Shown here: positions 1 to 8,611 of the stretch, piece by piece
Numbering within the stretch: position 1 is the stretch's first letter
How the letters are laid out: each line of letters starts with the position of its first letter
Assembly (NCBI GenBank): GCA_964636125.1
Contig: CAZWPX010000021.1
Coordinates: forward strand, 14,109 to 78,108
DNA from: CAJINA01 sp964636125
GTDB lineage: Bacteria; Desulfobacterota; Desulfobacteria; Desulfobacterales; CAJINA01
Direction of reading: 5' to 3'
Length of the DNA: 64,000 nucleotides
Program-made: the position numbers and the translations under genes
The notes under the pieces: generated by a model
What the model was told of the DNA's origin: nothing
Databases searched by the model: none
What the model saw: the letters and a program-made list of their open reading frames with translations, nothing else

Positions 1-1
1 A

Positions 2-433
2 ATGGCGGCTGAGGCGGCGGCTAAATTTCCTGAACTGGCAAGCGAGTTTAAGGCAAAGCGAATCATGCAACGCTACCGCTATCATGCGGGGCTTGAGAAT
101 GTTTCCGAAAATCGGAAACCCGAACCGGCCCCGACACCCACAGCCAAACCACCGGAACCCGGAATAAGATCTGACCCAGAAGTGCGGCCCGAATGGACCC
201 CGCCACTGCAACCAGAGGGGGAACCACCCGAGGTTCAGCTTGCCCCGCCCGAAGTAATGAAGACATGGAACCGGGTTGAAAAGCTGTTGCAATCGGTGGT
301 GGGGCTTATCAGGAATGAGTGCAACTTCGGTTATCAGCTATCAGATACCTTGATGACCAGCATGGATAGTTGGGTAACGATATTAAATGAAAGTTACGAA
401 AGATTACAAGAGGGCCACCCAGGCGAATGTTGA
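2..433 (+). CDS. Hypothetical protein, probably frameshifted at its 3' end
   Basis: The family is not recognised. The protein is 143 aa, with an Ala/Glu-rich start, a proline-rich linker at about residues 40-85, and a helical C-terminus. The window edge cuts off any view of the ribosome-binding site, so the true start may lie upstream. The reading frame looks broken near base 407. In the next frame, coding-like sequence (ATQANVEQTNALLVWLKPRY) continues from about 408 to a TAA at 477-479, which sits exactly where the primase gene's ribosome-binding site lies. The intact gene therefore probably ran 2-479, just upstream of the primase. The context suggests a mobile-element accessory gene. Confidence 0.45.
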   Translation: MAAEAAAKFPELASEFKAKRIMQRYRYHAGLENVSENRKPEPAPTPTAKPPEPGIRSDPEVRPEWTPPLQPEGEPPEVQLAPPEVMKTWNRVEKLLQSVVGLIRNECNFGYQLSDTLMTSMDSWVTILNESYERLQEGHPGEC

Positions 434-489
434 GCAGACTAATGCCCTGCTGGTGTGGCTGAAGCCCCGGTATGCATAAGGAGATTGCG

Positions 490-1473
490 ATGCCCGATAC
501 CACAATCTACAAAAAAGAGGCTATCAGTGCCTACTTTGACGGTGAGTATCAGGACTTTTACGGAAAATACACTGATCTAAAACCCAGTTCAAACGGACGG
601 TCAATGACCTTGTGCCCCTTTCACAGTGACAAGAATCCGTCCCTGTCCATTAATAACGGCACCGGTCAGTTTAAGTGCTTTGGATGCAATAAATCGGGTG
701 ACATCTTCAGTTTCTATGGTGAGGTGCACAACCTGAACACCAATGGCCACTTTCCTGAAATATTGAAAGGGATAGCAGAGGATTTCGGGATTGCCGGTGA
801 CATTGTTATGCCCCGCATAACTGAGAAACCAACCCCAAAAACAAAAATAGTCGAAATTTCCAACTACACTGATGTTAACGGAAATATTCTGCACCAGACG
901 GTTCGCATGGAACCCAAGGACTTCAGGCAAAGGGCTCCGAATGGTAACGGCAAGTTTATGTGGTCACTGAAAGGGGTTGATACGGTCCTGTACAACCTGC
1001 CTGCGGTCATCAAGGCTGATGAGGTGATCGTAGTAGAAGGGGAAAAGGATGCCGATACCCTGATCGATCTTGGATTCTGTGCGACCACCAATGCGATGGG
1101 TGCCGGAAAATGGCAGGACACCTATACACAGGCACTGGCCGGAAAGCATGTAGTCATGATCAGCGATAACGACAAAGCAGGCAGAGATCGAAATGCCATG
1201 CTCTCAGAAAAACTTGCAGGCCAAGTTGGATCTTTAAAAATCATTGAATTGTATGATTTGCCGGAGCACGGGGACGTAACAGATTTCATTGAAGGGTTCA
1301 AATACGAGGAAGATGCCAATGAAAGACTGTGTATTATGATTGAAGGGGCAGAAACGTACTCTCCGCCTGAACCAACCGATGAACCAGTGCTGACCAGAAT
1401 CAGGCTTGTCCATAATGCTGACCTTATAAAAGGTATCGAAAAAGCAGACTGGCTTAGAGGGGGGGGCAAATGA
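490..1473 (+). CDS. DNA primase-like protein (CHC2 zinc finger + Toprim)
   Basis: Predicted to make RNA primers for replication of a phage- or plasmid-like element. The N-terminus has a CHC2-type zinc finger: C42, H45, then C63 and C66. The C-terminal half has a Toprim fold with EGEKDAD near residue 185 and DNDKAGR near 227, the acidic metal-binding motifs of primases. At 327 aa it is much shorter than chromosomal DnaG and lacks the long RNA polymerase and DnaB-binding regions, as is usual for element-encoded primases. I chose ATG 490 over 472 because AAGGAG lies 6 nt before it. Its TGA overlaps an ATG (ATGA) that opens an 18-codon frame, so a coupled downstream replication gene (perhaps a helicase) may have been lost. 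Confidence 0.85.
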   Translation: MPDTTIYKKEAISAYFDGEYQDFYGKYTDLKPSSNGRSMTLCPFHSDKNPSLSINNGTGQFKCFGCNKSGDIFSFYGEVHNLNTNGHFPEILKGIAEDFGIAGDIVMPRITEKPTPKTKIVEISNYTDVNGNILHQTVRMEPKDFRQRAPNGNGKFMWSLKGVDTVLYNLPAVIKADEVIVVEGEKDADTLIDLGFCATTNAMGAGKWQDTYTQALAGKHVVMISDNDKAGRDRNAMLSEKLAGQVGSLKIIELYDLPEHGDVTDFIEGFKYEEDANERLCIMIEGAETYSPPEPTDEPVLTRIRLVHNADLIKGIEKADWLRGGGK

Positions 1474-1588
1474 CCACCACTATTGGACCTGACCACGGTT
1501 TGACCACCGAAATACCACCTTTTTGAGGGATAATTACCACGGTTTGACCATGGTCTGACCACCCCAAAAAGTGGTCATTGGGTGGTCA
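1470..1588 (+). repeat. Iteron-like TGACCAC array downstream of the primase
   Basis: TGACCA(C) occurs in direct orientation at 1471, 1490, 1501, 1545 and 1556, and inverted (TGGTCA core) near 1571 and 1581. A 15-bp stretch, ACCACGGTTTGACCA, is repeated exactly at 1492-1506 and 1536-1550. The spacings of 11 and 44 bp keep copies on the same face of the helix. Closely spaced, phased short repeats beside a primase gene look like replication initiator or repressor binding sites. The function is inferred. Confidence 0.55.
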
Positions 1589-1718
1589 TCGGGATTAAAT
1601 GGAGTGGAATGAATCGTTCCACCTGATCATTTTGAACCCCAAAATGCAAACCATCCTAAATAGTAACCGTCTTTTATAGCCGGGGATAACCAAGGACCCT
1701 AATCATAAAGGTGACATC

Positions 1719-2144
1719 ATGCCAAATAAAAAAGGCGCTCCAACAAAACCAGAGCTTGCCCGATTCAAGGTCTTGACTGACATCGGACATTCTCCATATG
1801 CAATCTCGAAAATCACCGGCAGGGACGCAAAAACAATCCGCAGGTATCTGCTGAGATCCGATCTTTATCAAGACGCCGAAGTTCAAAAAATGATCGCCAC
1901 AATCAAGGCAGAAGAACTCACGGATCTGACCCTGATTGGCCTAAAAGCCCGCCTGCATTTGCACCGGCTATTAGATCGTGGAAAGGTCAGGCCCATTGAG
2001 GCAACTGCCATTATGGATCGGTCATTTCAACAGCGCCGGTTGTTGGAGGGGTCATCTACTAACAATATCAATATTCATGCCCTTATCATGGAAATAAAAA
2101 AAGCCCGCAAAAAGGCTGATCCTTGCAAGGCAGAGAGCGACTGA
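1719..2144 (+). CDS. Small helix-turn-helix protein
   Basis: A basic 141-aa protein. A homeodomain-like HTH is visible around residues 15-45 (GHSPYAISKITGRDAKTIRR), similar in layout to the DNA-binding N-termini of phage terminase small subunits and transposase-like proteins. The rest is helical and charged. AAAGGTGA precedes the ATG. It lies 130 bp after the iteron-like array, so it could be the protein that binds there, or a small terminase-type packaging protein. No specific family can be assigned. Confidence 0.6.
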   Translation: MPNKKGAPTKPELARFKVLTDIGHSPYAISKITGRDAKTIRRYLLRSDLYQDAEVQKMIATIKAEELTDLTLIGLKARLHLHRLLDRGKVRPIEATAIMDRSFQQRRLLEGSSTNNINIHALIMEIKKARKKADPCKAESD

Positions 2145-2254
2145 TAGCACTTTTGGGGGTAAGGCATGCCAGATATTACCCCAAAATCTCACAGTACTAT
2201 GCTCTATATATTCAGTGCCAAACTGCAAAACAAAAACCTGAAAAGGAGAAAATC

Positions 2255-2503
2255 ATGAAAGATGCAGTGAAAATTTTGGATTCAATCGTAGCATCACTAT
2301 CTTCGGCCTACCAGGAAACTAATCAATTTTGGGGTGTAAAAGGCATTAACGGATCTCCGCTGGAACCACGTTTAACTGATCTGATCAGCAACATTAATGA
2401 CTGCCGTTATTTTGCATGCGAAAGCCTTGGTGAAGTATTGCGGTCAATAGTTGATCAGGGACCACCCATGCAGGCAGTACTGAAGAGAGGTATTAGGGGC
2501 TGA
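2255..2503 (+). CDS. Hypothetical 82-aa protein
   Basis: Not recognised. The open frame extends back to 2123, overlapping the HTH gene. I place the start at ATG 2255 because AAAAGGAG precedes it at good spacing and the longer frame has no ribosome-binding site. The predicted protein is mostly helical with two cysteines and no signal peptide or membrane segment. It is probably a mobile-element accessory gene. Confidence 0.45.
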   Translation: MKDAVKILDSIVASLSSAYQETNQFWGVKGINGSPLEPRLTDLISNINDCRYFACESLGEVLRSIVDQGPPMQAVLKRGIRG

Positions 2504-2858
2504 TCAGCCGATTAGTTACTCCCGTGCTGAAGTCCCTGATCACGACTTTTGCACGGGTTGAATATAGCGACTGACCAATAACACGAGGAGGCCCCTGTTC
2601 TGATGCAGGCAGGGGGGTGCATGAGGGTGATTATGGCACTCTATGCAGAACTGCTTATCTGAGTAAGCCCAAGTGAAGAAACCTATCAAAATTTGATAAA
2701 AACTGAGCTGGTCAAGACGACCGACCCACGATGGCGAGTATTCGCCGTTATGGGGTGTGTTTTGACATCCGAATCCCAACCGAGTATACCTTGATGTAGT
2801 AGTTGGTAACCCACCCCAGCACTCCAGTATTTGAAACACCACAAGAAAGGAGACTATC
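2504..2858. other. Intergenic region, no convincing gene
   Basis: This 355-bp stretch has a short hairpin (CCCCTG at 2592-2597 with CAGGGG at 2610-2615) and no supported gene. A 106-codon minus-strand frame runs through it but has no ribosome-binding site and unusual composition. Confidence 0.5.
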
Positions 2859-3359
2859 ATGGCTCTCGATCCTGCATTAATCGGAGAATGGAAACGTGGA
2901 AATAAGAACGACTACCAAAAATTCGAAGCCGATGGTGCTCACTTTTCAGGTACACACGACACGCCCTACTGGATTGAAAGTGGTGGGTCAGTACTGAACA
3001 TTAACAATAAGACATTCTACCAGCGGCAGTCTTCCGAACAGGGTGGTATTGTCGGTCACTGGAGAGATGATCCCAATGGCGAGGACATATATTTCAGAGC
3101 AGACGGACGCTCCATCAGTGTATTTGATGATGAGAAATGCGTCTACACTGGCACATTCAGCTACACACCAACACACATTTCAGGCTATGCCTATACGTCC
3201 GTTGTGGAAACAACTAATGGCGTAATTACCTACCATCTACCGTTTCGCCTCCCAGAATCTGCGCCGTACTCAATCTCTGGGGACCAACTTACCATTGGAA
3301 CAGGGGTCTACACCAAGCTTCCAGAGAGGGGATCTGCGAAGTGGGACGAGGTTTCATGA
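2859..3359 (+). CDS. Hypothetical beta-rich protein (lipocalin-like layout)
   Basis: A 166-aa cytoplasmic protein (no signal peptide) with good initiation: AAAGGAG before ATG 2859. It has alternating strand-forming residues and two weakly similar halves, each with a pattern like GxWxxxxxG....YF/F.ADG, then a tail ending ISGDQLTIGTGVYTKL. This resembles the small barrel at the C-terminus of the secreted protein at 19176-21836 (GSWGSG...FYPNGYY...VTGDTLNVY). The function is unknown. A lipocalin-like or avidin-like ligand-binding barrel is possible but unproven. Confidence 0.6.
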   Translation: MALDPALIGEWKRGNKNDYQKFEADGAHFSGTHDTPYWIESGGSVLNINNKTFYQRQSSEQGGIVGHWRDDPNGEDIYFRADGRSISVFDDEKCVYTGTFSYTPTHISGYAYTSVVETTNGVITYHLPFRLPESAPYSISGDQLTIGTGVYTKLPERGSAKWDEVS

Positions 3360-3424
3360 TGGGCCGCAGCGATGTCAGCCATGGCCTGACCACATACCTT
3401 GGTGAACCTGAAGGAACCCCTACC

Positions 3425-3553
3425 ATGAATTAAATTCTGATCCCTGCAAAATCTCCTGAGGACTGGAAGCCCCTACTCGCAGTTCCAGGCAAGCACTGGA
3501 AAAGGGAACGATCTGCTACCCGAGTGGGGTTGATCTGTATCTTGGCTGGGTGA
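3425..3553 (+). pseudogene. Remnant of a DUF6946-like small protein gene
   Basis: After ATG 3425 the frame reads MN-stop-ILIPAKSPEDWKPLLAVPGKHWK. This matches my memory of the N-terminal signature of a family of small uncharacterised proteins (ILIPxxxPEDWKxLLAxPxKHW). Codon 3 is TAA where GAA would be expected. After KHWK the frame drifts from the family pattern and stops at 3553. AAGGA precedes the ATG. The family name is recalled, not searched. Confidence 0.45.
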
Positions 3554-3901
3554 GCGATCACCCAGGCTATGGCCCGACCTATCAGCTCAAATAAAGTCTC
3601 CTACCATCTGGGCCTGGGTTGTCAGGATGCCCTTATTTCAAATCCAATCTTCTGTGTAGTAAGTAGTACTCTCCTCGATCTTTTGATCTGCTATTTGTGA
3701 GTATTGCTTGCAAATCTTGGGAGGCTTTGACTTCCCTCCCAAGCACCTTGATATGGGGTAGGTTGATGCCCTGCATTCAGGAAATGGTGTACGGGGGGGG
3801 CAGGCGAGGGCGTGCTCTGGGTTAGATCAGAAAAGCCCCCTCTCCAGACCGGCAATAACAACTATCCAGAGAGGGAACTCGGTTTTCACCATTCCATTGT
3901 A
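3554..3901. other. Intergenic region with a possible minus-strand terminator
   Basis: No gene is supported. The arms CCCTCTC (3838-3844) and GAGAGGG (3869-3875) can pair. On the minus strand they are followed by CTTTTCT, so they may terminate the secreted-protein gene that stops at 3902. An 8-bp hairpin lies at 3546-3565, and a run of eight G at about 3793-3800. Confidence 0.35.
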
Positions 3902-5815
3902 CTATTTCTTCTTATTTTGACCTGGAGGGTTCGAATTACCGGGATTGTCTGGCCTGCCGTGGTTATCAGAGTTGCCGGGGCATGCATCAGCAATGGCTTG
4001 GTCAACCTCTTCCTGAGTGAACATGGTACTAATAACAATATTTAGATTTTCAATAGTTGCATTTAAACTGGCTATCTCATCTTCCTTCTCAGCAATCACG
4101 GCATTCAGGTTATTTATGAACTGTTCATTTTGAGCGATTGTGGCATTCAGATCATCAATAGTTGCGTTTAGGTCAGCTATTGCCTGCTCTTTTTCAGCGA
4201 TTAACGCATTCAAATCACCAATGATTTGATCCTTTTGGACGATAATGGCGTTCAAGTCTGCGATGATCTGATCTTTGTCGGCCAGTTCAGTTTCCAAAGC
4301 TGTAATAGTCTGATTCAAACTGTTGATGATTTGATTGAGGTTTGTTATCTCGGTATCCTTATCGGCTATGATTTGATCTTTCGCAGCTTCAGCCGCTTCA
4401 ACAGCAGCATCCAACTCTGCTTGAGTGTAATACCCGGTTAGTGCGCACCCAACAGAATCAACATAGGATGTCGGAGGCGTATCAGAACAAGAATCCCATT
4501 GGTCGATAACGCCATCCCTATCGGAATCGATAAGGTTGCATTCGTTATTGTCCCCACTATATAATAGCTGAATTTCAGCACTGTTCAAAGCACGGTTATA
4601 GATACGCAGATCATCTAATGCACCTCTAAACATGAAATCACTTCCTTGATCAAAATCGCCGATCAGGAAATCTACTACACTGGATACATCTGTGGGCGCA
4701 CTTTCTGCCATTGTTCTATCTAATATACCATTAATATAAAGGGACAACATATTACTTTCCCTAATAGCAATGATATGAGTCCACTCGTCTATATTGACTG
4801 AGCTATTAGAATACATACAGTTTTGTTCACCTGAACTACCGAACAAATTTCGGGTACAGAAATTTATCTTTCCACTGGCATGTTGCAAGAAATATCCACT
4901 AAAAGCATTTGTTCCTGGCGTGTAAGCTGCATCTTTGCCTGCTATCTTGTTATTCGAAGAGTTATTGGATTTCATCCACAACGAAAGCGCAAAATCATTC
5001 GTTCCAAAATTGAACAGTGGGTCGTCAAGCACTGTAATACGACTGGTACTGCCGTCAAAAACTGCTGCCTGACCCTGCTTACCTTCTGTGTATATAAGGT
5101 TACCGGACTCCGTGCCGTGAAGTGCATTGTTTCCTGCATCATAGGCATTACCATCCAGTGGATAGTAGGCCACAAGTCCCCTATCGAGATCAGGTTCAGG
5201 TTCTCCTCCTTGGTCTATTGTAAAGGAATTTACCGTGCTTTCAACCTCAGCGCCCATATCATGGTAGGGGTTGAAATATAGTATTTGGAGCGTTCCGCTT
5301 GTGAAGTTTGAAAAATCAATTTCACTGAATGAAAGTGAGTCATCGCTAATGAAATCAAATATTCCTTTTAGGTTAAGGCGAATATAAGCTTCCTGAGAAT
5401 TATATGGGTTTGGGATCTGAGCTAAGATATTGATTCTATCATAGTCGGCATAATAATTATCCCAGACTTTTACATAACTTCTGTAGCGTGTACTCTCGGC
5501 TGACTCATAAACCCTTCCTAAAATCTCTGCAACACTATAGATACCATCTTCCCCTCCATTCACATAATATTCACCTATGTTGGGCGAGGCGTTGGAATCA
5601 ACTAAGTCATCATTGAATCTGAAAGTCGCAGAGATCGTAGTTTCGTTAACAACAATATCATTACTAAAGGCATCCCCATAGCCACTTCTATTCTGGTCAA
5701 CAGTAATAACAGCCTCTGGTACTTCCAAAACATACTCATCAGCAATAGCAGGGGTGTAAATGAATAATAGTGCAGCACAAATCAACACAGCAATTGTCAA
5801 CTTTCCAAATTTCAT
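3902..5815 (-). CDS. Secreted LamG protein with TSP3 motif and long coiled coil
   Basis: A 637-aa exported protein. A clear signal peptide (MKFGKLTIAVLICAALLF, cut near AIA-D) is followed by a beta-rich N-terminal region. A LamG/concanavalin-like domain lies at about 215-415 (GLVAYYPLDGNA...FDGSTS...LRIYNRAL), then one thrombospondin-3-type calcium loop (DSDRDGVIDQWDSC), then about 140 residues of heptad coiled coil (DLNAIIVQKDQIIGDLNALI pattern), and a Gly/Pro/Asn-rich tail ending KKK. GGGAGG precedes ATG 5815. It lies 99 bp downstream of another LamG protein on the same strand and probably shares its transcription. It is likely a surface or matrix protein; the coiled coil would give an oligomer or stalk. 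The ligand is unknown. Confidence 0.88.
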   Translation of the reverse strand: MKFGKLTIAVLICAALLFIYTPAIADEYVLEVPEAVITVDQNRSGYGDAFSNDIVVNETTISATFRFNDDLVDSNASPNIGEYYVNGGEDGIYSVAEILGRVYESAESTRYRSYVKVWDNYYADYDRINILAQIPNPYNSQEAYIRLNLKGIFDFISDDSLSFSEIDFSNFTSGTLQILYFNPYHDMGAEVESTVNSFTIDQGGEPEPDLDRGLVAYYPLDGNAYDAGNNALHGTESGNLIYTEGKQGQAAVFDGSTSRITVLDDPLFNFGTNDFALSLWMKSNNSSNNKIAGKDAAYTPGTNAFSGYFLQHASGKINFCTRNLFGSSGEQNCMYSNSSVNIDEWTHIIAIRESNMLSLYINGILDRTMAESAPTDVSSVVDFLIGDFDQGSDFMFRGALDDLRIYNRALNSAEIQLLYSGDNNECNLIDSDRDGVIDQWDSCSDTPPTSYVDSVGCALTGYYTQAELDAAVEAAEAAKDQIIADKDTEITNLNQIINSLNQTITALETELADKDQIIADLNAIIVQKDQIIGDLNALIAEKEQAIADLNATIDDLNATIAQNEQFINNLNAVIAEKEDEIASLNATIENLNIVISTMFTQEEVDQAIADACPGNSDNHGRPDNPGNSNPPGQNKKK

Positions 5816-5868
5816 TCCATCCTCCCTTTTGGTAATAGCATTCTGGTTACTAAAGCAAGTAATAAGAA

Positions 5869-5890
5869 GGAGGGCCGTTGCTGACCCTCC
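5869..5890 (-). terminator. Hairpin between the two LamG genes
   Basis: GGAGGG (5869-5874) pairs with CCCTCC (5885-5890). On the minus strand the stem is followed by TTCTTATT, a modest U-run. It may attenuate or end transcription after the propeller-LamG gene. Confidence 0.4.
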
Positions 5891-5914
5891 ATTTTGAAAG
5901 TGGAAAAGGCTTGG

Positions 5915-8314
5915 TTACTTTTTCTTTTTAACCGGTTTGCTCTTTTGGGCTTTCTTACCAACATCAGACTTGGCTGCCTCTGAAACAATGGCACATTTTT
6001 CATCCTCAGTAATTATGCCTGCATCAAGAAACGCTTCTGCTGCATTAGCCACACACGACACATATTTGCCGTGGTTTTTATAATCATCATCGACTGGGCA
6101 CAACTGGCCTATTGAACAACCCGTTTCATTAACGATGTCATCAACTTCGGTAAAATCGCATTCATCCAGATCATTCTCCACACCGTCACCATCAATGTCA
6201 GTGTCACAAACATCTCCGAGACCGTCACCATCGAAATCAAATTGGTCTGCATTGGCATCAACTGGGCAGTTGTCCTCCAGATCTGTAACCTCATCATCAT
6301 CATCGTCCTCATCACAGACATCACCAAGCCCATCCTCGTCAAGGTCTGCTTGATCAGGATTGCTAATGGCTGGGCAATTATCCATGTCGCCACAGAAGTC
6401 GTCACCATCGGCATCATTCTCTGCATCATATGGACAATCATCGCAATCGTCTCCGAGGCCATCTGAGTCATCATCGGATTGTTCGGGATTATAGACATCC
6501 GGACAATTGTCGACATCATCAGAGATACCATCATTATCCCTATCAGTTATTGGGCAGTCATCATATAGTTCTTGAATTTCGCTTTCGGAAAGAGCAAAGT
6601 TGTAAATGCGAACCTCATCTATGATGCCATCAAAAAACTCATCCCATTTACCCGGACTCCCTCCAATCCAGAGATTAGAAATACCTGAGCCTTGTCCTGG
6701 CGGGTATCCATAAGAGTATTGCTCACCGTTCAAGTAGAATTTGACATCGTTTTCTTCATAAACTACCGCAACGTGTTGCCATTCATATATTGCTATTTCC
6801 ACGTCAGGGAACCAATGTGGGCCACCTGCCCATATAAGCAATTTACCGTTTTGGAACAACAAAGCCCTTTCATGTGGACTGTTGATGCCATCGTCAGATG
6901 ATAATATGGCGCTTCTATTCCAAGGATTTGGACTGTAGATGAGAGATCTCGGCATTATCCAAGCAGACATGGTCATTGTTGGCATTTCAACCGGATTAAC
7001 GTTCACTGGCGTTGATATGTAATTATCAGTACCATCGAAACTATAAGCACTGTCTTCATTACTACATTTATCTGCCGTTAGTGTGGCACCATACACATCA
7101 CCATTATTGCGGAACTCATCATCCTTCCCACTCTCATCGTTAGCATTGCCATTGAAGGGATAGTAGGCAACAAGCCCACTATCATATTTATAAATTACAG
7201 AATTGATTTCTCTACTGGAGTCATTATCAAGATTTGCTACTGCAAGATAATGTTGATTATTGATTGTAAAACTCTCCCACTCCATTGCTCCATTTGTTTG
7301 TATTGACTGGACTTCGCCGAAAGACGACCCGTCCCATTTATAAATTTTGGAGTCGATATTGTAACTCGACCAGTTTGTCAAATTTGCAACTGCGAGATAG
7401 GTTTCGTTATTCAACTCAAAACTATTCCAAGCCTGAGCGCCATTAGTCGGAATTGACTGATACTCAGTGAATGATGTTTCATTCCACTTGTAAATTTTAG
7501 ATTCGATATTTGGGCTGGAACCATCATGGTAGTTTGCTACCGCCAAGTACATTTCACCGTCAATTTCAAAACTTTCCCAATCCATTGCTCCAATGGTTGC
7601 AATGGGTTGAGGATCAACGAAGGACGATCCATTCCATCTGTAGATTTTAGAATCAATTTTGTGGCTACTATTGTCAAAATATTGAGCCACGGCAAGATAG
7701 TCTTCCCCGTTAATGGTAAAATGTTCCCAATCCTGCGCCCCGCTTGTAGGTATAGTCTGGATGGAAACGAAAGACTCTTCATCCCATCTAAAAATCTCAG
7801 ATTTGACATTATAATTATCGCCACTGCCTACTCCGTTTGCAACAGCAATATAGGTATTTCCGTCAATCTCGAAACTTTCCCAATCCGCCGCACCACACGT
7901 AGGCACGGTCTGAAAATAATTGAAGGTTGTTCCATCCCACTTGTAAATATAAGAATTTATACAAACCTGATGGGCATCATTCGCTAAATTTGCAACAGCT
8001 AAAAAAAAGATCCCGTCAACCTCAAAACTTTCCCAATCATTGGCACCAAAAGTTGCAATTTCACTTACTGGATTATCCTTATCAAAACGTCCTGTCATTT
8101 CATCCCATTTATAAATAGCTGAATTTAAATTGATAGTTGATCCAATAGTTCGATTGGCAACAGCGATATATGGAGTTCCATCAATGCTAAAACTTTCCCA
8201 GTCCGCAGCACCTTGGGTAGGTATAGCCTGATGTTCTTTGAATCCAGCATTAGCGCTCATCACAGAAAAAAATATCGCAAAAAAAATAGTTGAAAATAAG
8301 ACCGCTTTTCGCAT
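5915..8314 (-). CDS. Secreted EPTP-propeller/LamG/thrombospondin-3 protein
   Basis: About 799 aa, with signal peptide (MRKAVLFSTIFFAIFFSV, cut near ANA). Residues about 25-370 contain seven copies of an EPTP/EAR-type repeat (IPTxGAxDWESFxIDGxxYL followed by AVAN), which should form a seven-blade propeller. A LamG domain follows (GLVAYYPFNGNAND...), then at least five thrombospondin-3 calcium loops (DxDxDGxGDxCD), a short helical segment and a Lys-rich tail. AAGGAGG lies just upstream of two adjacent ATGs (8317 and 8314). I chose 8314 for spacing; the open frame back to 8386 has no ribosome-binding site. All domains are extracellular, adhesion- or sugar-binding types. A surface recognition role is inferred; the target is unknown. 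Confidence 0.88.
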   Translation of the reverse strand: MRKAVLFSTIFFAIFFSVMSANAGFKEHQAIPTQGAADWESFSIDGTPYIAVANRTIGSTINLNSAIYKWDEMTGRFDKDNPVSEIATFGANDWESFEVDGIFFLAVANLANDAHQVCINSYIYKWDGTTFNYFQTVPTCGAADWESFEIDGNTYIAVANGVGSGDNYNVKSEIFRWDEESFVSIQTIPTSGAQDWEHFTINGEDYLAVAQYFDNSSHKIDSKIYRWNGSSFVDPQPIATIGAMDWESFEIDGEMYLAVANYHDGSSPNIESKIYKWNETSFTEYQSIPTNGAQAWNSFELNNETYLAVANLTNWSSYNIDSKIYKWDGSSFGEVQSIQTNGAMEWESFTINNQHYLAVANLDNDSSREINSVIYKYDSGLVAYYPFNGNANDESGKDDEFRNNGDVYGATLTADKCSNEDSAYSFDGTDNYISTPVNVNPVEMPTMTMSAWIMPRSLIYSPNPWNRSAILSSDDGINSPHERALLFQNGKLLIWAGGPHWFPDVEIAIYEWQHVAVVYEENDVKFYLNGEQYSYGYPPGQGSGISNLWIGGSPGKWDEFFDGIIDEVRIYNFALSESEIQELYDDCPITDRDNDGISDDVDNCPDVYNPEQSDDDSDGLGDDCDDCPYDAENDADGDDFCGDMDNCPAISNPDQADLDEDGLGDVCDEDDDDDEVTDLEDNCPVDANADQFDFDGDGLGDVCDTDIDGDGVENDLDECDFTEVDDIVNETGCSIGQLCPVDDDYKNHGKYVSCVANAAEAFLDAGIITEDEKCAIVSEAAKSDVGKKAQKSKPVKKKK

Positions 8315-8423
8315 CATGAACCTCCTTTGATTGCTAGGTGTACTTTTGGGGGAAGCTAACGAATTTAGAGGGATACTTATGTTCAAAATCTCTCACAAAT
8401 ACAATTATTTAAAAATAGAACGC

Positions 8424-8444
8424 CGTTTCTCATGTTGAGAAACG
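8424..8444. promoter_or_regulatory. Perfect 9-bp inverted repeat upstream of the propeller gene
   Basis: CGTTTCTCA and TGAGAAACG flank a 3-base loop about 110 bp upstream of the minus-strand start at 8314. It could be an operator or an RNA hairpin. No T-run follows on either strand. Confidence 0.35.
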
Positions 8445-8611
8445 AGGCGATAGTTTCTGTTTGTCTTATATATAGTCGGCTTCTTCCAGTTTTCAGGCAG
8501 CATGCAGATGCACCTGAACAGATAGAAAACTAAATTGTATGGAATTGGTAAGTTGGCAGAAATGGTACGCTTAGCCCCAACTGTTATACATTATCGGATT
8601 CAGAAATAATT

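Noticed and set aside
2540..2860. A 106-codon minus-strand frame upstream of the beta-rich gene
   Set aside because: No ribosome-binding site; its end overlaps the initiation region of the plus-strand gene.
3793..3800. A run of eight G as a phase-variable tract
   Set aside because: It lies outside any supported gene or promoter, so slippage would have no visible target.
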